From positions 248,001-312,000 of the forward strand of contig NC_051089.1 of the NCBI RefSeq assembly GCF_901709675.1: DNA of 64,000 nt, given 5' to 3'. The notes beneath the pieces are model-generated. The model saw only the letters and a program-made list of their open reading frames with translations, searched no databases and had not been told where the DNA came from. Below are positions 37,663 through 49,861 of the stretch, in pieces; the stretch's first letter is position 1, and every line of letters begins with the position of its first letter. A program made the translations under genes and the position numbers. The DNA comes from Syngnathus acus. Taxonomy: Eukaryota; Chordata; Actinopteri; Syngnathiformes; Syngnathidae.

Positions 37663-39595
37663 TCAAACGGAGCCACCGCTGCCCTCCCCGACGACACACT
37701 TGTGCTTGTTGAGCTGATACTTGTAAGCAAAGTTGTCCCCGCACAGGTGGCAACAGAAGGGTTTCTCCCCAGTGTGCGTTCGCATGTGTCTCAACATGGT
37801 GGCTTGAAGCGTAAAGCGGGAGTTGCACACGGAGCATGCAAAAGGTTTCTCTCCGCTGTGCGTTTTCATGTGGTTGGCGATGGTGGACTGCAGCCGAAAG
37901 GTCATGTTGCAGACGGAACAGGAGAAAGGCTTCTCTCCCGTGTGAATTCGGGTGTGCTCCATCAAACTCATCATCCTGGAGAAGATTTTGCCGCAAAAGG
38001 AGCAGGTGAAGTTGTCGCCGGTGTGCGTCCTCATGTGCGGGATCAATGACGAGCGAAAGCGAAAGGTCATGTCGCACAGCGAGCACGAGAAGGGCTTCTC
38101 TCCGCTGTGGATTCGCATGTGGGCTTTCAAATTGATATTTTTGGCAAAGCCTTTTGCGCAGATTGAGCAGGCAAAAGGTTTCTCGCCGCTGTGCGTTTTG
38201 CCGTGCTCCTTCAAATTACTCTTTCTGGCAAAGCTTTGAGCGCAAACGGCGCACGCAAAGGCTTTTTCCCCCGTGTGCGTTTGCGTGTGTTTGACCATGG
38301 TGGAGCGATCTCGGAAAGTCATGTCGCACGCCGGGCACGGGTAAGGCTTTTCCCCGGTGTGCTTCCTCATGTGGATGGTCAAGGTGCCCCTTTGAGTGAA
38401 GCTTTTAGCGCACAACGAGCAGCCGAACGCTTTTGCTCGCGCGTGACTTTGCGTGACGTGCGTCTTCAAGTCCGACTCCAGGGCGAACCTTTGGTCGCAT
38501 CGGGGACATTTCCAGCCGCCTGGCTGATTTTGCCAGTCGCCTTGAGAGCTTTGCGCGGGCGCCGCCTCCGTTTGGACGCCGTCTTCGTCTTCGCTCTTCA
38601 CCACCACGCGAATCACCGGGAAGTCGCACGTGTCCGCCCGCTCCTGGCCGTCCGCACCTCGCGGCCGCTCCTCCTGCCGGCTCACGTCCACTTCTTCCTC
38701 TTCGTCTTTAAAGCGGCGGGCCACCGGCCGCTCCTCGTCCTGTTCCTGAGTGGGCAGACCTGCGGGACTATGAGGCGGCGGCGGCTGCTGCCACCGCTGG
38801 ACATCTGCAAAAGGACAATTGGCGCACACCTTAACACAAGTAGCAGCCAAGACACTTGGGAAGCATGAGAAGGTCGATAAAGACATTTATGGGACCAAAC
38901 GAGGGCTTTTTCTACAGTAGCTGTATCAATTGAAAAAAATTTTTTTTTTTTAAAAAGTCGCCATTCATTTTCATGATATTACTAAGAAATGGACAGTGTT
39001 TAGCAGAAATTTGACAAGGAAAAAAAAATCATGAAGTTAGCACCGCCTCTTGGTGGAAAGTGAGGTTTTCCGTTGGGTTTTTTTGGTGGGGGGGAGATCT
39101 CGTCAGGTCGGTTACACCTGCGCGGAAGGCAGCAATCCACTGCACGTTTGGACTCCTTGCTAGCTAGAACGTAAACGAGACGTCGACATTCAAATGAACG
39201 AAGGACTCGTTGCATGTCATTGCTATGACGTTGATCCTGGTTTTCAACTCGTAAGTAACGGCGATATACAGACTCTACTTTTCAATGAGGTTTTCTTCGC
39301 TTGTGCGTCGCAGACGTTGTGCGGTAATATAGCTCGGTCACAGTTTTGGAAATGTGCCGTTTGAGCAGGGGCGTGAAGACTCCAAGTGATCTCCAGTGAC
39401 ATGAGCAAACGATGGCCAGTTTTCCCCATTGTCATTGAAGGTGGGTGACATGTTCTGGGGACGTTGGCGGGGCTAAATGCATGCAAGTCAAAGGAAAGAA
39501 TCAATTCAATGAACTGAAAGTGTCAGACGAAACAGGCTGATTCAAGGACAAAAAGATGTTGGAGAATGAAACCCACCTGCTGTGTGCGCTTCCAT
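37663..39595 (-). CDS. C2H2 zinc-finger protein 1 of the cluster
   Basis: Predicted nuclear DNA-binding protein, 386 residues. Exons 39595-39577 (MEAHTA plus one base) and 38804-37663 join in phase 1. An acidic spacer with EEEEVDVSRQEERP is followed by nine C2H2 fingers and a tenth that ends HKC instead of HxxxH. Most linkers are TGEKP or SGEKP. Fingers 3, 6 and 8 share a diverged CDMTF/CNMTF type. Unlike genes 4 and 5 of this cluster it lacks the N-terminal coiled-coil module, so the true first exon may be elsewhere. AATAAA on the minus strand at 37542-37537. An NRF1/YY1-type promoter motif pair lies about 300 bp upstream. No orthologue recognised. Confidence 0.85.
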
Positions 39596-39905
39596 GGGGG
39601 GCGGGCTTCTGCTCCTCCTATCCGGGCCACTTTGTTGGCTGGCCCGCCGGCCACAGGCACTGGCGGCTAACAAGCTAAGCTAGCTGGCCGGCCGGCCGGC
39701 CGGATAGATAGATAGACGTCAAAACCCACGGAGAAGAGCTTGTAATAAACTGCGATGTTCTGTCCGCCTTCGATGGCAGCAACGATCACTTGGTGAAAGT
39801 GAAAAAAATTTGCAGCAAAAGGTGAAACCGATCAAACATTTAGACGCGGGCGATCGGCTCCAATCGAGGAGCGGCAACGTTCACTGTGCTTTCATTTAAA
39901 TGATC

Positions 39906-39936
39906 ACTGCGCATGCACGCTGGCCGCCATCTTGGA
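39906..39936. promoter_or_regulatory. NRF1-like and YY1-like sites, likely promoter of zinc-finger gene 1
   Basis: TGCGCATGCA followed within 10 bp by GCCGCCATCTTGG, a typical housekeeping promoter pairing, about 310 bp upstream of the short first coding exon. Confidence 0.55.
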
Positions 39937-40530
39937 TGACAGTAAGGCGAAGCGTGAGGGTCAAAAGACAAAGGAAATTGGTTATTTCAAAACTATATGA
40001 TTAAAATGAATACTATAGTTTTCTATATTGATATTAACATCTGGTCGATTTAGAGCGAGCGGGCGGGCGGGCGGGCAATCGGCCTACAATGCAAGGAAGG
40101 AAAGCCACGCAGGACCCCTACACCACAGGACTGACTGTGAGGCAACGTGCGTTCTAACCAGCGCGCGCGCGCCATCAGCATCCATTTGGCATCCACAGCA
40201 TCCCATCAAAGAAGTGCAGATCCGAGCAAACGACACCCAAACAACACAGAGCCTGACAGAGGGAAAGAATATAAGGCCAGGAATTGCCATCTTTTCCCTC
40301 GCTGCTTGATCATGCCACAGTCAGTCCCGCAGCGCTCGGGGAACCGGTGTTCCCTGCTCAGTGTGACTCCATGGTGATGGCATCGGGTTGCCCGTGACAT
40401 CGCAGTTGCTCGCTCCAAACGTCTCCTCCACGCGCGTCGAAGCTTCCGCACCTCGCTTAGCTCGGTAGCCGCTAACTAAGAGGAGAGAGGAGGACGTTAG
40501 GCTTTCGGCTGCGTTACTATCGTGTGGAAA

Positions 40531-40636
40531 ATGTCGTGTGCGGAAAGCACGGTCGCCGAGCACCGCGAGGAACTTTGGGGAATTAAAGAAGAAGACATCC
40601 ATCCACTGCAAGCTCACATGGATTCTTACACAGCAG
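40531..40636 (+). pseudogene. Orphan plus-strand zinc-finger first exon
   Basis: MSCAESTVAEHREELWGIKE continues to HMDSYTAG and ends at a donor in phase 1 (CAGCAG|GTTCGG). Both the sequence style (TVAEHREEL against TIADYEEEL) and the phase match the first coding exons of the minus-strand zinc-finger genes here. It lies on the opposite strand and no finger exon follows it on the plus strand; downstream is the antisense of zinc-finger gene 2. It looks like the stranded 5' end of a rearranged or deleted gene, though a distant partner exon cannot be excluded. Confidence 0.6.
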
Positions 40637-40897
40637 GTTCGGCTATAAATGCTGTATTTATGCACTTGAATGAAACAAGTAGAAATGGTTCACTCGCTTC
40701 ATCCTTTATCGTCTAAACTGGGATCGTAGCGAACCTCTGTGTCTTGTCATTTCAGGGAGTCCACAAAGGCGAGCGACATTCATCATAGAGGCATTGTCGG
40801 GGCAAATGTTTGTCCCCCTTCAAAATGTTTTCCGCGACCGTTCGCCAAAGTGGTCCAAATAATGGCAACAGAAAGGAGCTCCGGCGAGGTTGGTTGG

Positions 40898-42378
40898 CTA
40901 GCTACGATTCAAAGTCGGAATGTCGGCGCTCTTGCCGCCGCCACACGGGTGCCTGCCCAGCTGGTACTTGTAAGCAAAGGCGCGGTCGCAGGCGTGGCAT
41001 CGGAACACCTTCTCCCCCGTGTGTCTTCTCAAGTGGGTCATCAAGGTGACTTTCTGAGAGAAGGATTTACTGCAGAAAGAGCAGGCAAAGGGTCTCTCCC
41101 CGGAGTGCGTCCTCGCGTGCTGCACCAATGCCGAGCCCACGGTGAAGCTGGCGCCGCACGCCGAACAAGAGAAGGGTTTCTCGCCGGTGTGGATGCGGGT
41201 GTGAGTCAGCAGGTTTCCCTTCAAGGAGAAGCCTTTGGCGCAGAAGGGGCAGCTGAACGGTTTCTCTCCCGTGTGCGTGCGGGCGTGCCGCATCAAGATT
41301 CCCTTCTGGGAGAAACGCTTGCCGCACGCTGAGCAGCCGAACAGTTTTTCTCCCGTGTGGCAGCCCATGTGGCGCTTCAGGTTGCTCTTGCTACCAAACG
41401 TTTTGGCGCACTGAGGGCACCTGAAGGCTTTGGAGCTCCTGGGGCCTCCTCTCGGGCGGTCCTCGTCTGGAGAGCGGCGCGATGGCGAGGACGTTTCTGC
41501 GAACGGCGCCGTGGGCTTCTCCTTGCCGCCACGGTTGCCGTCTTCGCTCTTCACCGCGGCGACTGTATGCTTGCCGGCGTCAGCTTCCTGGCTGATGCCG
41601 ACTTCTTGCTCTTCCTCCTTGATGCTGGGGGAGCCGGTCCCCTCCTCCCCCTCCTTTTTGATGAAGGGGCATGCTTCCCCTTTGAGGCAGGGCGACCACA
41701 GCGCCTCCTCTTGGGCCTCCAAAGCTTCGCATGTCACGCCCGAGAGCTTCTCTCTCCGCTCAACACCTGCGAGACACCGGAAGACCAGAACGTCATTTCG
41801 ATCTCTTTGTGTGTCTTGGCATGGCATGTGAAGAAATGGACAATAAAGCAGACTTTGACTTTTGTCATGTTTTGCCATTTGATGCCTGACTGCAATGATG
41901 TCTTCTAATGAATGGAAATATCATTTTATAATCAATTCCTTTAGAAACAATCTTATTTTTGTATTTTCTATCTTATTCTTTCCAACCTTAGCCCAAGAAA
42001 AAATGCTCCTTGTGCTCTTCCCAACCATTTTTGTACCTTATTTTGTCTAATCTATTTGATTTCGCTCTCTTGGTTCTTCTGACGTCCGTGCAAAATGAGG
42101 CAGAAGCAGCTCGGTCGCTCGCTCGCTCGCACGTTCAATTTGCCCCTCTGCTTGCACATTTGCTTGCGCCGTCGACGATTGGAGGGAGCCCTCCATTCTG
42201 GGTCCAATGGATTCTATTCCTAGTCTGATTGTTGTTGCTGGTTTGTATTGTTAGAAAGGACAGAACACCCTAACGTAGAGAAACCTCGGTTTCAATGGGT
42301 TCACTTTCTGGTTCAATGAAGGACTGCTATTTTCCAGTCATGTTCAGAGGACCAACCTGCTGCGGCGTGAGAATCCAT
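40898..42378 (-). CDS. C2H2 zinc-finger protein 2 of the cluster
   Basis: Predicted nuclear regulator of about 296 residues. Exons 42378-42357 (MDSHAAA plus one base) and 41766-40898 join in phase 1. An acidic linker region contains SIKEEEQEVGISQE. Five canonical C2H2 fingers follow (from FRCPQCAKTF to FACSFCSKSF), then a sixth, CHACDRAF, whose terminal pair is HPC. Linkers are TGEKP-like (also TGEKL, SGERP). Upstream of the ATG the same frame reads ENEKERKNDNRRLDAP, resembling the coiled-coil exon of genes 4 and 5 but closed by a stop, so the N terminus is probably a decayed version. No orthologue recognised. Confidence 0.84.
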
Positions 42379-43307
42379 TGGAGCGTCCAGTCGCCGATTG
42401 TCATTCTTTCGTTCCTTCTCGTTCTCCGTTGTTGTTGCTTTTGACAATACTACGAAGATTTTTTCTTCTTCATTTTTCTACCAATGTTTTCCCTCAAAAG
42501 ACAAACACTCGAGGCTCAAGCCACCTTAGCATGTTGCAAACTTCTGTGACTTTTTGTTAGCAAGCTAACGAGCTAAGCTAAACAGAGACGCTTGGTTGCG
42601 CGAGAGTGGAGTAAAGGTCTCAATGGGATTGACGCCTTCTACTGTCGATAAAAACAACAAAAATCCCTAGCTTGGATTTGAAAGCGTTAATAAAGTGCTT
42701 GGAGGAACGATCGGGCGCCGCTCGGCGACGTGTGGCTTACTTCCGCCTTTTCTCTTCTTCTTCTTCTTCTTCTTCTTCTTCTTCGGGGGAAGGCGGTGAC
42801 AGCCTGTATCCGTGGCGGCACAATTCTGCCATCAACTGGAAGCACGTTTAAACTTACTACGTCACATGAAATTGACCATTTACTACGTTCTTTCTCTTCT
42901 CTCTGGCACTCTTTGCACATATGTAGAAGTCGCTCTCAGTTAAGACTACAAGGTCACACATTATCTATCACACAAGCTAAGCTAGGCAAGGCAGAGTCGC
43001 CTCCGGCCCAGAGTAGTATAAGAGCAGGAACCTTGGTGCTGGGACTTAGACCTTCTTCAGCATCTCGCAGAAAAGGCTCCACAGCTGTGCATCGATCATT
43101 CTGGCATACATTCAATAGTCAAACTGTGAAGGCGGCCGCCTTCTTGGTAATTACTGTTAGCATAGCGAGCATTCAAGATAAAGAACTGCGAACGAACCTA
43201 GAATACTTCCACAAATATTTTCAAATCTTTGGGAGTTTTCTGATGGTACTTTTTACCCAAAGCAAAATCAAAAAGAAAATAAGATAAAAAGTCCATCAAA
43301 CAAGAGA

Positions 43308-43339
<32 letters not shown>

Positions 43340-44855
43340 GTGTGTGTGCACTTTCCAGGAGATTCAATTGGAAGAAAAATACACCAAGTGGAAAACAAAT
43401 TTGCAAAGGGCACACCCAAGTGTGGCGTTTGCACGTTTGCCGCATCACTCAAAGGAACAAGTTGAAGCCAATGTTGTTTTTTAAACACCAATACCAAAGT
43501 AATTAGGAAAATGAGCTCATTCAAATATCAACACATCAGATAAGCACGTGAGGTGCAGCCATTCATTTGGAAAAGTTGGGGGGAGGGGCCATGATGAGTG
43601 ACCTGGACTCTGATGAGGACTACGGCCTCAAGCATTTTTTAAAGTGCAGAGTGAATCGAAGATTTGACAGCAAGCAAGCAAGCAAGCAAGCAAGCTTGTG
43701 TGTGCGAGTGCGCGTCCATCGGGGGAGCAACCAAGTCGCCCCAAAGAGTTCCTCGTCGTAATTAGCCGACGCTCGCCCTTCGCAACACTTCACCCACCAG
43801 GTCCGTCCTTCTTTATGGCGTAGTCGCTCGTTTTTGCACACAATCCGAACGAAGACTTTCGTTGTCGCTACTAGGGCTCATCGTTAGCTCGCAGATTAGC
43901 GTTCAATGCTAACTTTCATTGCGACGTCGCTGACTAGCTAAACCATTCGGAGAAGCTACCGGGCCCACTAACAAAACGTCATAGTTGACTTGTCTCTATT
44001 TGACACGCAATGGAAAATGTTCGCCCCAACAAAACAGAAAGCATTTGACAGCGGACATCGGCCAGCTAGCTGTTCGCTCGGACCTTTCTTATTCGTTTAG
44101 CTGTCATGACGACAGCCGGCCGGCCGGCGTCCGCGAAGTCACCATGCTGCCACCAAGCGGACAGACTTGGCTTGGCATCATCACTTGGCTGATCATGATG
44201 ATGCCGAGATGAAAATCAAGAGCAAAATGAAAGCAACGAGGAAGACAAATGAACCAAATATGTAAAAAAGCGAAATAAAGTCAAGCAAATTCATTGCTAC
44301 TAATGAAATCAAGCAGAATTAAGAACGAAAATAACATTGTGCAGAGTATGTTGAATCAAAGTGAACTAACACCCAATAAACGAACGCGGAATAAAGTCAA
44401 ACAAAACTGAATGAAGTTGACATATGAATAAAGTCAAATCAAACCCGAAGTGTGAAGAACGGGAAATTCAACAATATTGTCAACGTCTCTCTCCAAAGTC
44501 ATATTTCAGCCCCTGTCGCAGATGGGAAAGACAATTCCAGAAACATTTGAGAGCTAGCTTACAGCTGGGCGGAGTTGAGTCCCTGAAACGTTCAAGATCA
44601 TTTGCAACAATTCCACCTTTCCCCGGGACGGACGGCTGCGTTCGATTCAATAGAGTCCTCCGTTCTGACTTCAAAATCTTCTTCTTCTTCTTCTTCAAAA
44701 TCTTCCCCGAAGTTGGCAAACGTAATTTTGAGCCACCAATCCCGATGGAAGGATTCCCTCCGTTTGAAGCCACATATCCCAAATCTACGGCGCTCCCCAA
44801 AAATTCCCGGAAATTCTACGAGCCGCAACCGCGTGTCCAGAATTCGATTGAGAGC
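42379..44855. other. Spacer between zinc-finger genes 2 and 3
   Basis: No gene recognised. Contains (CTT)n at about 42752-42783, (GT)n at about 43310-43345 and a (CAAG)n tract at 43672-43694. A plus-strand block at about 42980-43200 has a TATA-like GTATAAGAGC but no other LTR evidence. Confidence 0.4.
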
Positions 44856-45086
44856 TTTATTTGAAGAACTGTACGAGTATTTACAGTAGGTGTGTGCCTT
44901 CTATATATTCCCCGCAATGAACAATGATGTCACAATTCGTTGCAATTTGCCATCGACCCGCTATTATTTACTGACGATGACATCTTGATGCCAAGGAGAC
45001 CATTTGAAGAGAGTTGAGAAGCGGCATTTGGTCCAAAGTAGTCCTTAGGGGCAGCCGAAGTCAAAGTTCCTCCCTGTCTTTACGCT

Positions 45087-46111
45087 TCAAGTGTCGCACG
45101 CGCACCGATGCTCGCTCAGTTGACTCGGGCTGCCAAATTTGGCCTGACACAGGTTGCAGCAGAAGGCTTTTTCTCCCGTGTGCTTCCTGGCGTGAATGTT
45201 CAAATTCCCTTTCTGCGCAAAGCTCTCGCCGCACACGGAGCAAGCGAAAGGTTTCTCGCCGGTGTGCGTCCTGGTGTGTTTCCGCAAACTGCCCTTCAGA
45301 GCAAACTTTTTTCCGCATACGGAGCAGGGAAAAGGTTTCTCCCCCGTGTGCGTCCTCATGTGGATGACCAGATTTCCCTTCTGCGAGAACCTCTCGCCGC
45401 ACACTGAGCAGGGGAAGGGTTTCTCCCCAGTGTGCGTCCTCATGTGCTTCATCACGTTTCCTTTCTGGGAGAACGTCTCGTCGCACACCGAGCAGGAGAA
45501 GGGTTTCTCTCCCGTGTGCGTCCTCATGTGCGTGCTCAGATTGACCTTCTGCGAGAAGCGTTCACCGCAAAGCGAGCAAGGGAAGGGTCGCTCGCCGCTG
45601 TGCGTCCTCATATGGATCATCAGCGTGCCTTTGAGCGAGAAACGGCCGCCGCACACGGCGCAGACGAAGGGTTTCTCGCCGGTGTGGATCATCACGTGGC
45701 CCGTCAGGTGCTCCCGCCGACCGAAGCTCTTGCCGCAAAATGGGCAAATGAAGATCTCTTCCTTCGCGCGCGCACTCAAGCCGGACACGTGGCTACCGCC
45801 CCCCCGAGAACAGCCGAAGGCCGCGTGGCCCGGAGAGCCTCCGTCACGGCTCCGCCGTCGCCACGCTCTGGTCTTCTGCTCCGGCGCGCCTTGGTCTCGC
45901 TCATCTTCGCCTTTCACGACCCCTCGCATCGCCGGGAAATGGCTGAGGTCGGCCCGCTGCTCCTCGTCGTCAGAACCGCTTGCGGGGCGACGCTCGCCGC
46001 CTTCCCGGCTGACGTCTACTTCCTCCTGTTCCTGTTTGACGCGGAGGGGCTCTTGCCCCTGATCCTCTTTGACGTGGGGGGGCTGCGCTGCCTGCAGCTG
46101 CTGGCCGCCGC
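45087..46111 (-). CDS. C2H2 zinc-finger protein 3 of the cluster (finger exon; 5' end unresolved)
   Basis: The finger exon starts at an acceptor (CCGCAG|GC at 46111) in phase 1, like its neighbours, but no matching first exon is visible before gene 4. An alternative is an unspliced start at 46199. Acidic spacer KQEQEEVDVSREGGE, then seven canonical C2H2 fingers from FICPFCGKSF to FACSVCGESF, and an eighth, CNLCQAKF, ending HRC. Linkers are nearly all TGEKP. Fingers 3, 5 and 6 are close copies, suggesting internal finger duplication. Minus-strand AATAAA at 44861-44856. Predicted nuclear DNA-binding protein; target unknown. Confidence 0.8.
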
Positions 46112-46189
46112 CTGCGGGACACAAAGCTACTTCAGCCAGCCAGCACTCAGTTCTATTTGCCCCAAACAAGAATGCAATATATATTAGAT

Positions 46190-46375
46190 ATATATACATT
46201 GTGGTGAATCTGAATGTGAATTACAATCGCATTTAAAGCTGAGTGCCAAGCAGGGAGGCAATGGGTCCCTTTTTTAAAGTCTTTGGTATGACCCGGCCGG
46301 CCAGGATTTGAACCCACAACCTTCCAGTCTCAGGGCGGACACTCTACCACTAGGTCACTGAGCTGGTTCATTTGC
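46190..46375 (-). mobile_element. tRNA-derived SINE
   Basis: On the minus strand the head reads CTCAGTGACCTAGTGGTAGA (A-box region) and GGTTCAAATCC (B box, 46314-46304). The body follows with CATACCAAAGACTTTAAAAA and CTTGGCACTCAGCTTTAAAT, ending in TCACCACAATG beside a TATATA tail. This is a SINE type I recognise from many percomorph fish. It is not a functional tRNA: no cloverleaf. Confidence 0.8.
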
Positions 46376-46835
46376 AAGTCAGAGTTAAGAATGAAAGCGA
46401 TGACTAAATGTTTAAAATAGCATTTGGGGGGGCATAGTTGTGTCAAGATGTACATTGCTGACGTTTGACAAACCGGTTGCATTGTGCAATCGACAGTTAT
46501 GTTTGTAATGTCAAGTGATCCGCTGCCAGTTGAGTCTCAAAATGGCCGGCGGCGGCGGCTTATGGTACGGTCACACGTGGTTTTTATCCGTCCGTCCGTC
46601 CATCCATATGGCGCTGTTCAAGTGCGACTAGCGCAAGGGACGACGGTTGCTTCGGCAGGCAGGCAGGCATAAAAATGCTGCGAACCAGAGGGAATGGCTT
46701 CTCAATGGACTGACGAGCACACTGGAAAGGTTTGATCTTTTATTAGCATCAGCCTTGTGAATTGGCGTTTACAATAGGACTGCCTGCCTCTATTCACGTA
46801 CAATCCTCCCCAAAAATCGTATAAATTGCCCAACT

Positions 46836-48703
46836 CTACCCGTCCAAATCCATCTGAGCGCTGCTGCCCTCGCCGCCGGCGCAGGCGTGTTTGTCGAGTT
46901 GCTGCTTGTGCGAGAATTTACCGTGGCACGAGTGGCAGCCAAAGGGCTTTTCGCCGGTGTGCGTGCGCACGTGCACGTTGAGCGTCCCTTTGATGGAGAA
47001 TTTCTTGCCGCACACGTTGCAGGAGAAGGGCTTTTCTCCCGTGTGGATTCGGGTGTGTCCGATTAGGTGTCCCCGCTGAGCAAAGCCTTCGCCGCAGAAG
47101 GAGCACTTGAAAGGTTTCTCGCCGGTGTGCGTGCGCATGTGCTGGATCAAGGCGGGGCGCACGGTGAAGCCGGCGTCGCACTGGCTGCACTTGAAGGGCT
47201 TCTCGCCCGTGTGCTTCCTGGTATGCCGCATCAGGTTGCCTTTGAGGGAGAAGCGCTTGCCGCAGAAGGAGCAAGTGAAGGGCTTCTCGCCCGTGTGCGT
47301 CCTCATGTGGTAGACCAGATGCGCCTTGCGGATAAACCGCTTGGGGCAAACGGTGCAGCTGAACGGTTTTTCCCCCGAGTGGATCATCATGTGCCGCTGC
47401 AAATCGGACATCTTGAAGAAGGCCGAGTCGCACAGGGAACATTTGAAGTGCTTGGCGTCGAATCGCGTGTGGTCGGCCGGATAGCCCCTGGGCGCCGGGG
47501 GGCCGCCCGGCGAGCGGGCCGGCCGCTGAGCCGGCCGCTGAGCCCGCTCTGGCGTTTGGCTCTTGGCCGGCTTGCTGCTCGGCGCCTCCTCCCGCCGCGC
47601 TGGTCGCTCTTTGCCGTGGCTGGGCTCCTCTTCCCCCTTGGAGCTCAAGTCCCGCCGCTGCTCCTGCTCGGGGGCCACGTCATCCTGACCCACGTCTGCG
47701 GGAGGGAACGCAGAAAGACAGATGCACTTTGGAACATCGCTCACCTTTTACAAACCGTCAGTGAAGAAAATGAGCCGCGTTTGTTTGGCCCCCGCAGCTT
47801 TTTTCCCCTTCTTGTGGAGCCGACCACAAACTGTCAGGCTTGATACTTTGGGATTTTTCATGATTTTAAACTTTGGTTTCTTCATGTTCAGTTGTGTGTG
47901 GTTTCTTTTTCGAGCTGTTTTGTCCGTTTTTCGAAATATTTTCAAGTGAAAGGTAATCAATCACATGTCCCAATATTGCGTCATAAGTCACTACAAGTCC
48001 CAAACAGATTGACCTCCTTCCTTCCTTCCTTCCTTCCTTCCTTCCTTCCTTCCTTCCTTCCTTCCGTGACGTATTACAGAAACAAATGCTGCATTCCAAA
48101 CGAAGCCCAAAATGCACACGTATGAAACGACGACGAAAAAGAATCAAAATACGCTTAGTTTTTAATCAATGCCAAATGTGGTTTCAGTTGCTTATCCTTT
48201 TTAAAAGGCACCGTCATTCAGGAAAAAAACTTTTCTAGTTGAATTGTAGTCTTTATTTCTCGCCAGCCGTATGAACGTGACTGCGTCACGACTGAGGAGG
48301 AGCGGGACGGCAAGCATCTTCCGCCCCGCGCCGTCGAGAACTAATCCATAAGAAACTAATAACCACACATAATACAACGATGGAAAGCAATCCTGACGCA
48401 GCGCTAGTACTTTCAGAGTAGAGTAGGATGTGGACAAAACGCTCAGCTATAAAGCCAGCCTTTCTCTTTTTCCAAACTTGCAAAGCACATTGTTGAATGG
48501 TGGTCCCCAGGTGCGAACCAACCTGCTGTGCTCGCGTCCATGAGCGCGTCCAAAAGTTGGCGTTGCCGCAGGTTCTCCTCTTTGCTTCGAGAAAGTTCCA
48601 CCTCGTACTCGCTTATGGTTCTCTCCAACACCGCAAATATTTCTTCCACGGCCGCATTCAGCCGCTGGTTGACCAGAGCTCGCAGCATTTTCACTTTACA
48701 CAT
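46836..48703 (-). CDS. C2H2 zinc-finger protein 4 with intact coiled-coil N terminus
   Basis: 346 residues from exons 48703-48523 and 47695-46836, joined in phase 1. The first exon encodes the teleost N-terminal helix: MCKVKMLRALVNQRLNAAVE, then EIFAVLERTISEYEVELSRS and KEENLRQRQLLDAL, predicted to form a coiled coil. An earlier in-frame ATG exists at 48859, but MCKVKMLR matches the family start. After a charged linker come six C2H2 fingers (CSLCDSAF to CNVCGKKF) and a seventh with HAC in place of the final histidine. Linkers TGEKP. Minus-strand AATAAA at 46745-46740. NRF1 and YY1 motifs lie about 450 bp upstream. Predicted nuclear regulator; target unknown. Confidence 0.88.
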
Positions 48704-49149
48704 TCTCACGCGGTGACAAGAAGAAGAAGACGACCAGTGAAGACGACTTTGGCACTCGCGGCTGGCCTGGCGCGCGCTTCGCGGGCTGCTAACGTCCGTC
48801 CACCGCTCTTTGTTTGCAGCTAGCAGGCTACTAAGCAAGCGGGAGTCGCTCGCTCCCAAGTGACGAGTTTGCAGCCAACTGGACTGTTTCGTCCGTCTTG
48901 GTCTAACGACAAGGGGAGCCCAAAGGAATAATGAGCCACACAGAAGTAGTAAAGGCAGGCCCCGAAAGGTTGATTTTTACGCTCAAGTCAGCTCCGGCTT
49001 AGCAACGTGTGGTGGTGGCTAATTTGGGGACTTCCTTCTTCTTTGTCGTAATTGAAAGGCCCGTTTAGCGCTTATTCGCTCGATGCAACCACCTAGCGGT
49101 CGTTCAACACTGCCGCCCGCCATGTCAGCTCCGCAATTAAGCAAGCAGC

Positions 49150-49180
49150 AGTGCGCATGCGTGGAACGGCCGCCATTGTG
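49150..49180. promoter_or_regulatory. NRF1-like and YY1-like sites upstream of zinc-finger gene 4
   Basis: TGCGCATGCG is followed by GGCCGCCATTGT, the same motif pair and order as at 39906-39936, consistent with promoters inherited through cluster duplication. Confidence 0.55.
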
Positions 49181-49861
49181 AACGCCTTCGATGGTACCCC
49201 TCGAGGGACAAACAACATAAACACATCGCCCGTGACGGAAACTGCGCGTTCCTCAGTCTCGTCGCCATGGGAACAACAGGTTCTCAGCCAATAGAATTTT
49301 CTAACTCTAGAATTGTAAACAACAACAATAACATAGCTTTTAAAGAACAATAAAACAAACATCTTGAGAACTGTGCTATATTAGACAAAATTTCGTGACT
49401 TTTTTAGTTGCACTGGACAAATAACTGTATAGTTTGAAAAACGAAACAAAAATGAAGCACCTTTTGACGAGAAATAAGAACGGACAAAGTTGTTCTTAAA
49501 TTCCAAACTAAATTTTACTTGGAGAAAAGATCAAAACTGGAGCATCATTGAGACTATTTTTTTCTTTTTTTCTTTACAGTTGTCATTGTAACATGAGAAT
49601 GATTTTTTTTTTCTTTCCAATTAGCTTCCCCACGTGTACACTGTGTTCACCTGATAATGTGGACTCTGTTACGGCAAATTCAGTTTGGATAAACTTTATT
49701 GATTTTTTTGTCATCTGGAAGACATTCGAGGCACACGCAACACTTTTGAATTGCAGTCAGAAAACAAAGTGGAGCAAAACACAGCCAGCACACTAACACA
49801 TGTTTTTCAGTTGTGACGCTTTAATGTTGAATGGCGTTTGGCCGCCGCCACCGCCGCTGCT

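Noticed and set aside
43567-43761. Small plus-strand frame starting MEKLGGGAMMSDLDSDEDYG
   Set aside because: It ends in translated (CAAG)n repeat and has no family match or donor; treated as chance.
46300-46366. tRNA gene
   Set aside because: A- and B-box-like sequences are present but there is no acceptor or anticodon stem pairing, and a SINE body follows.
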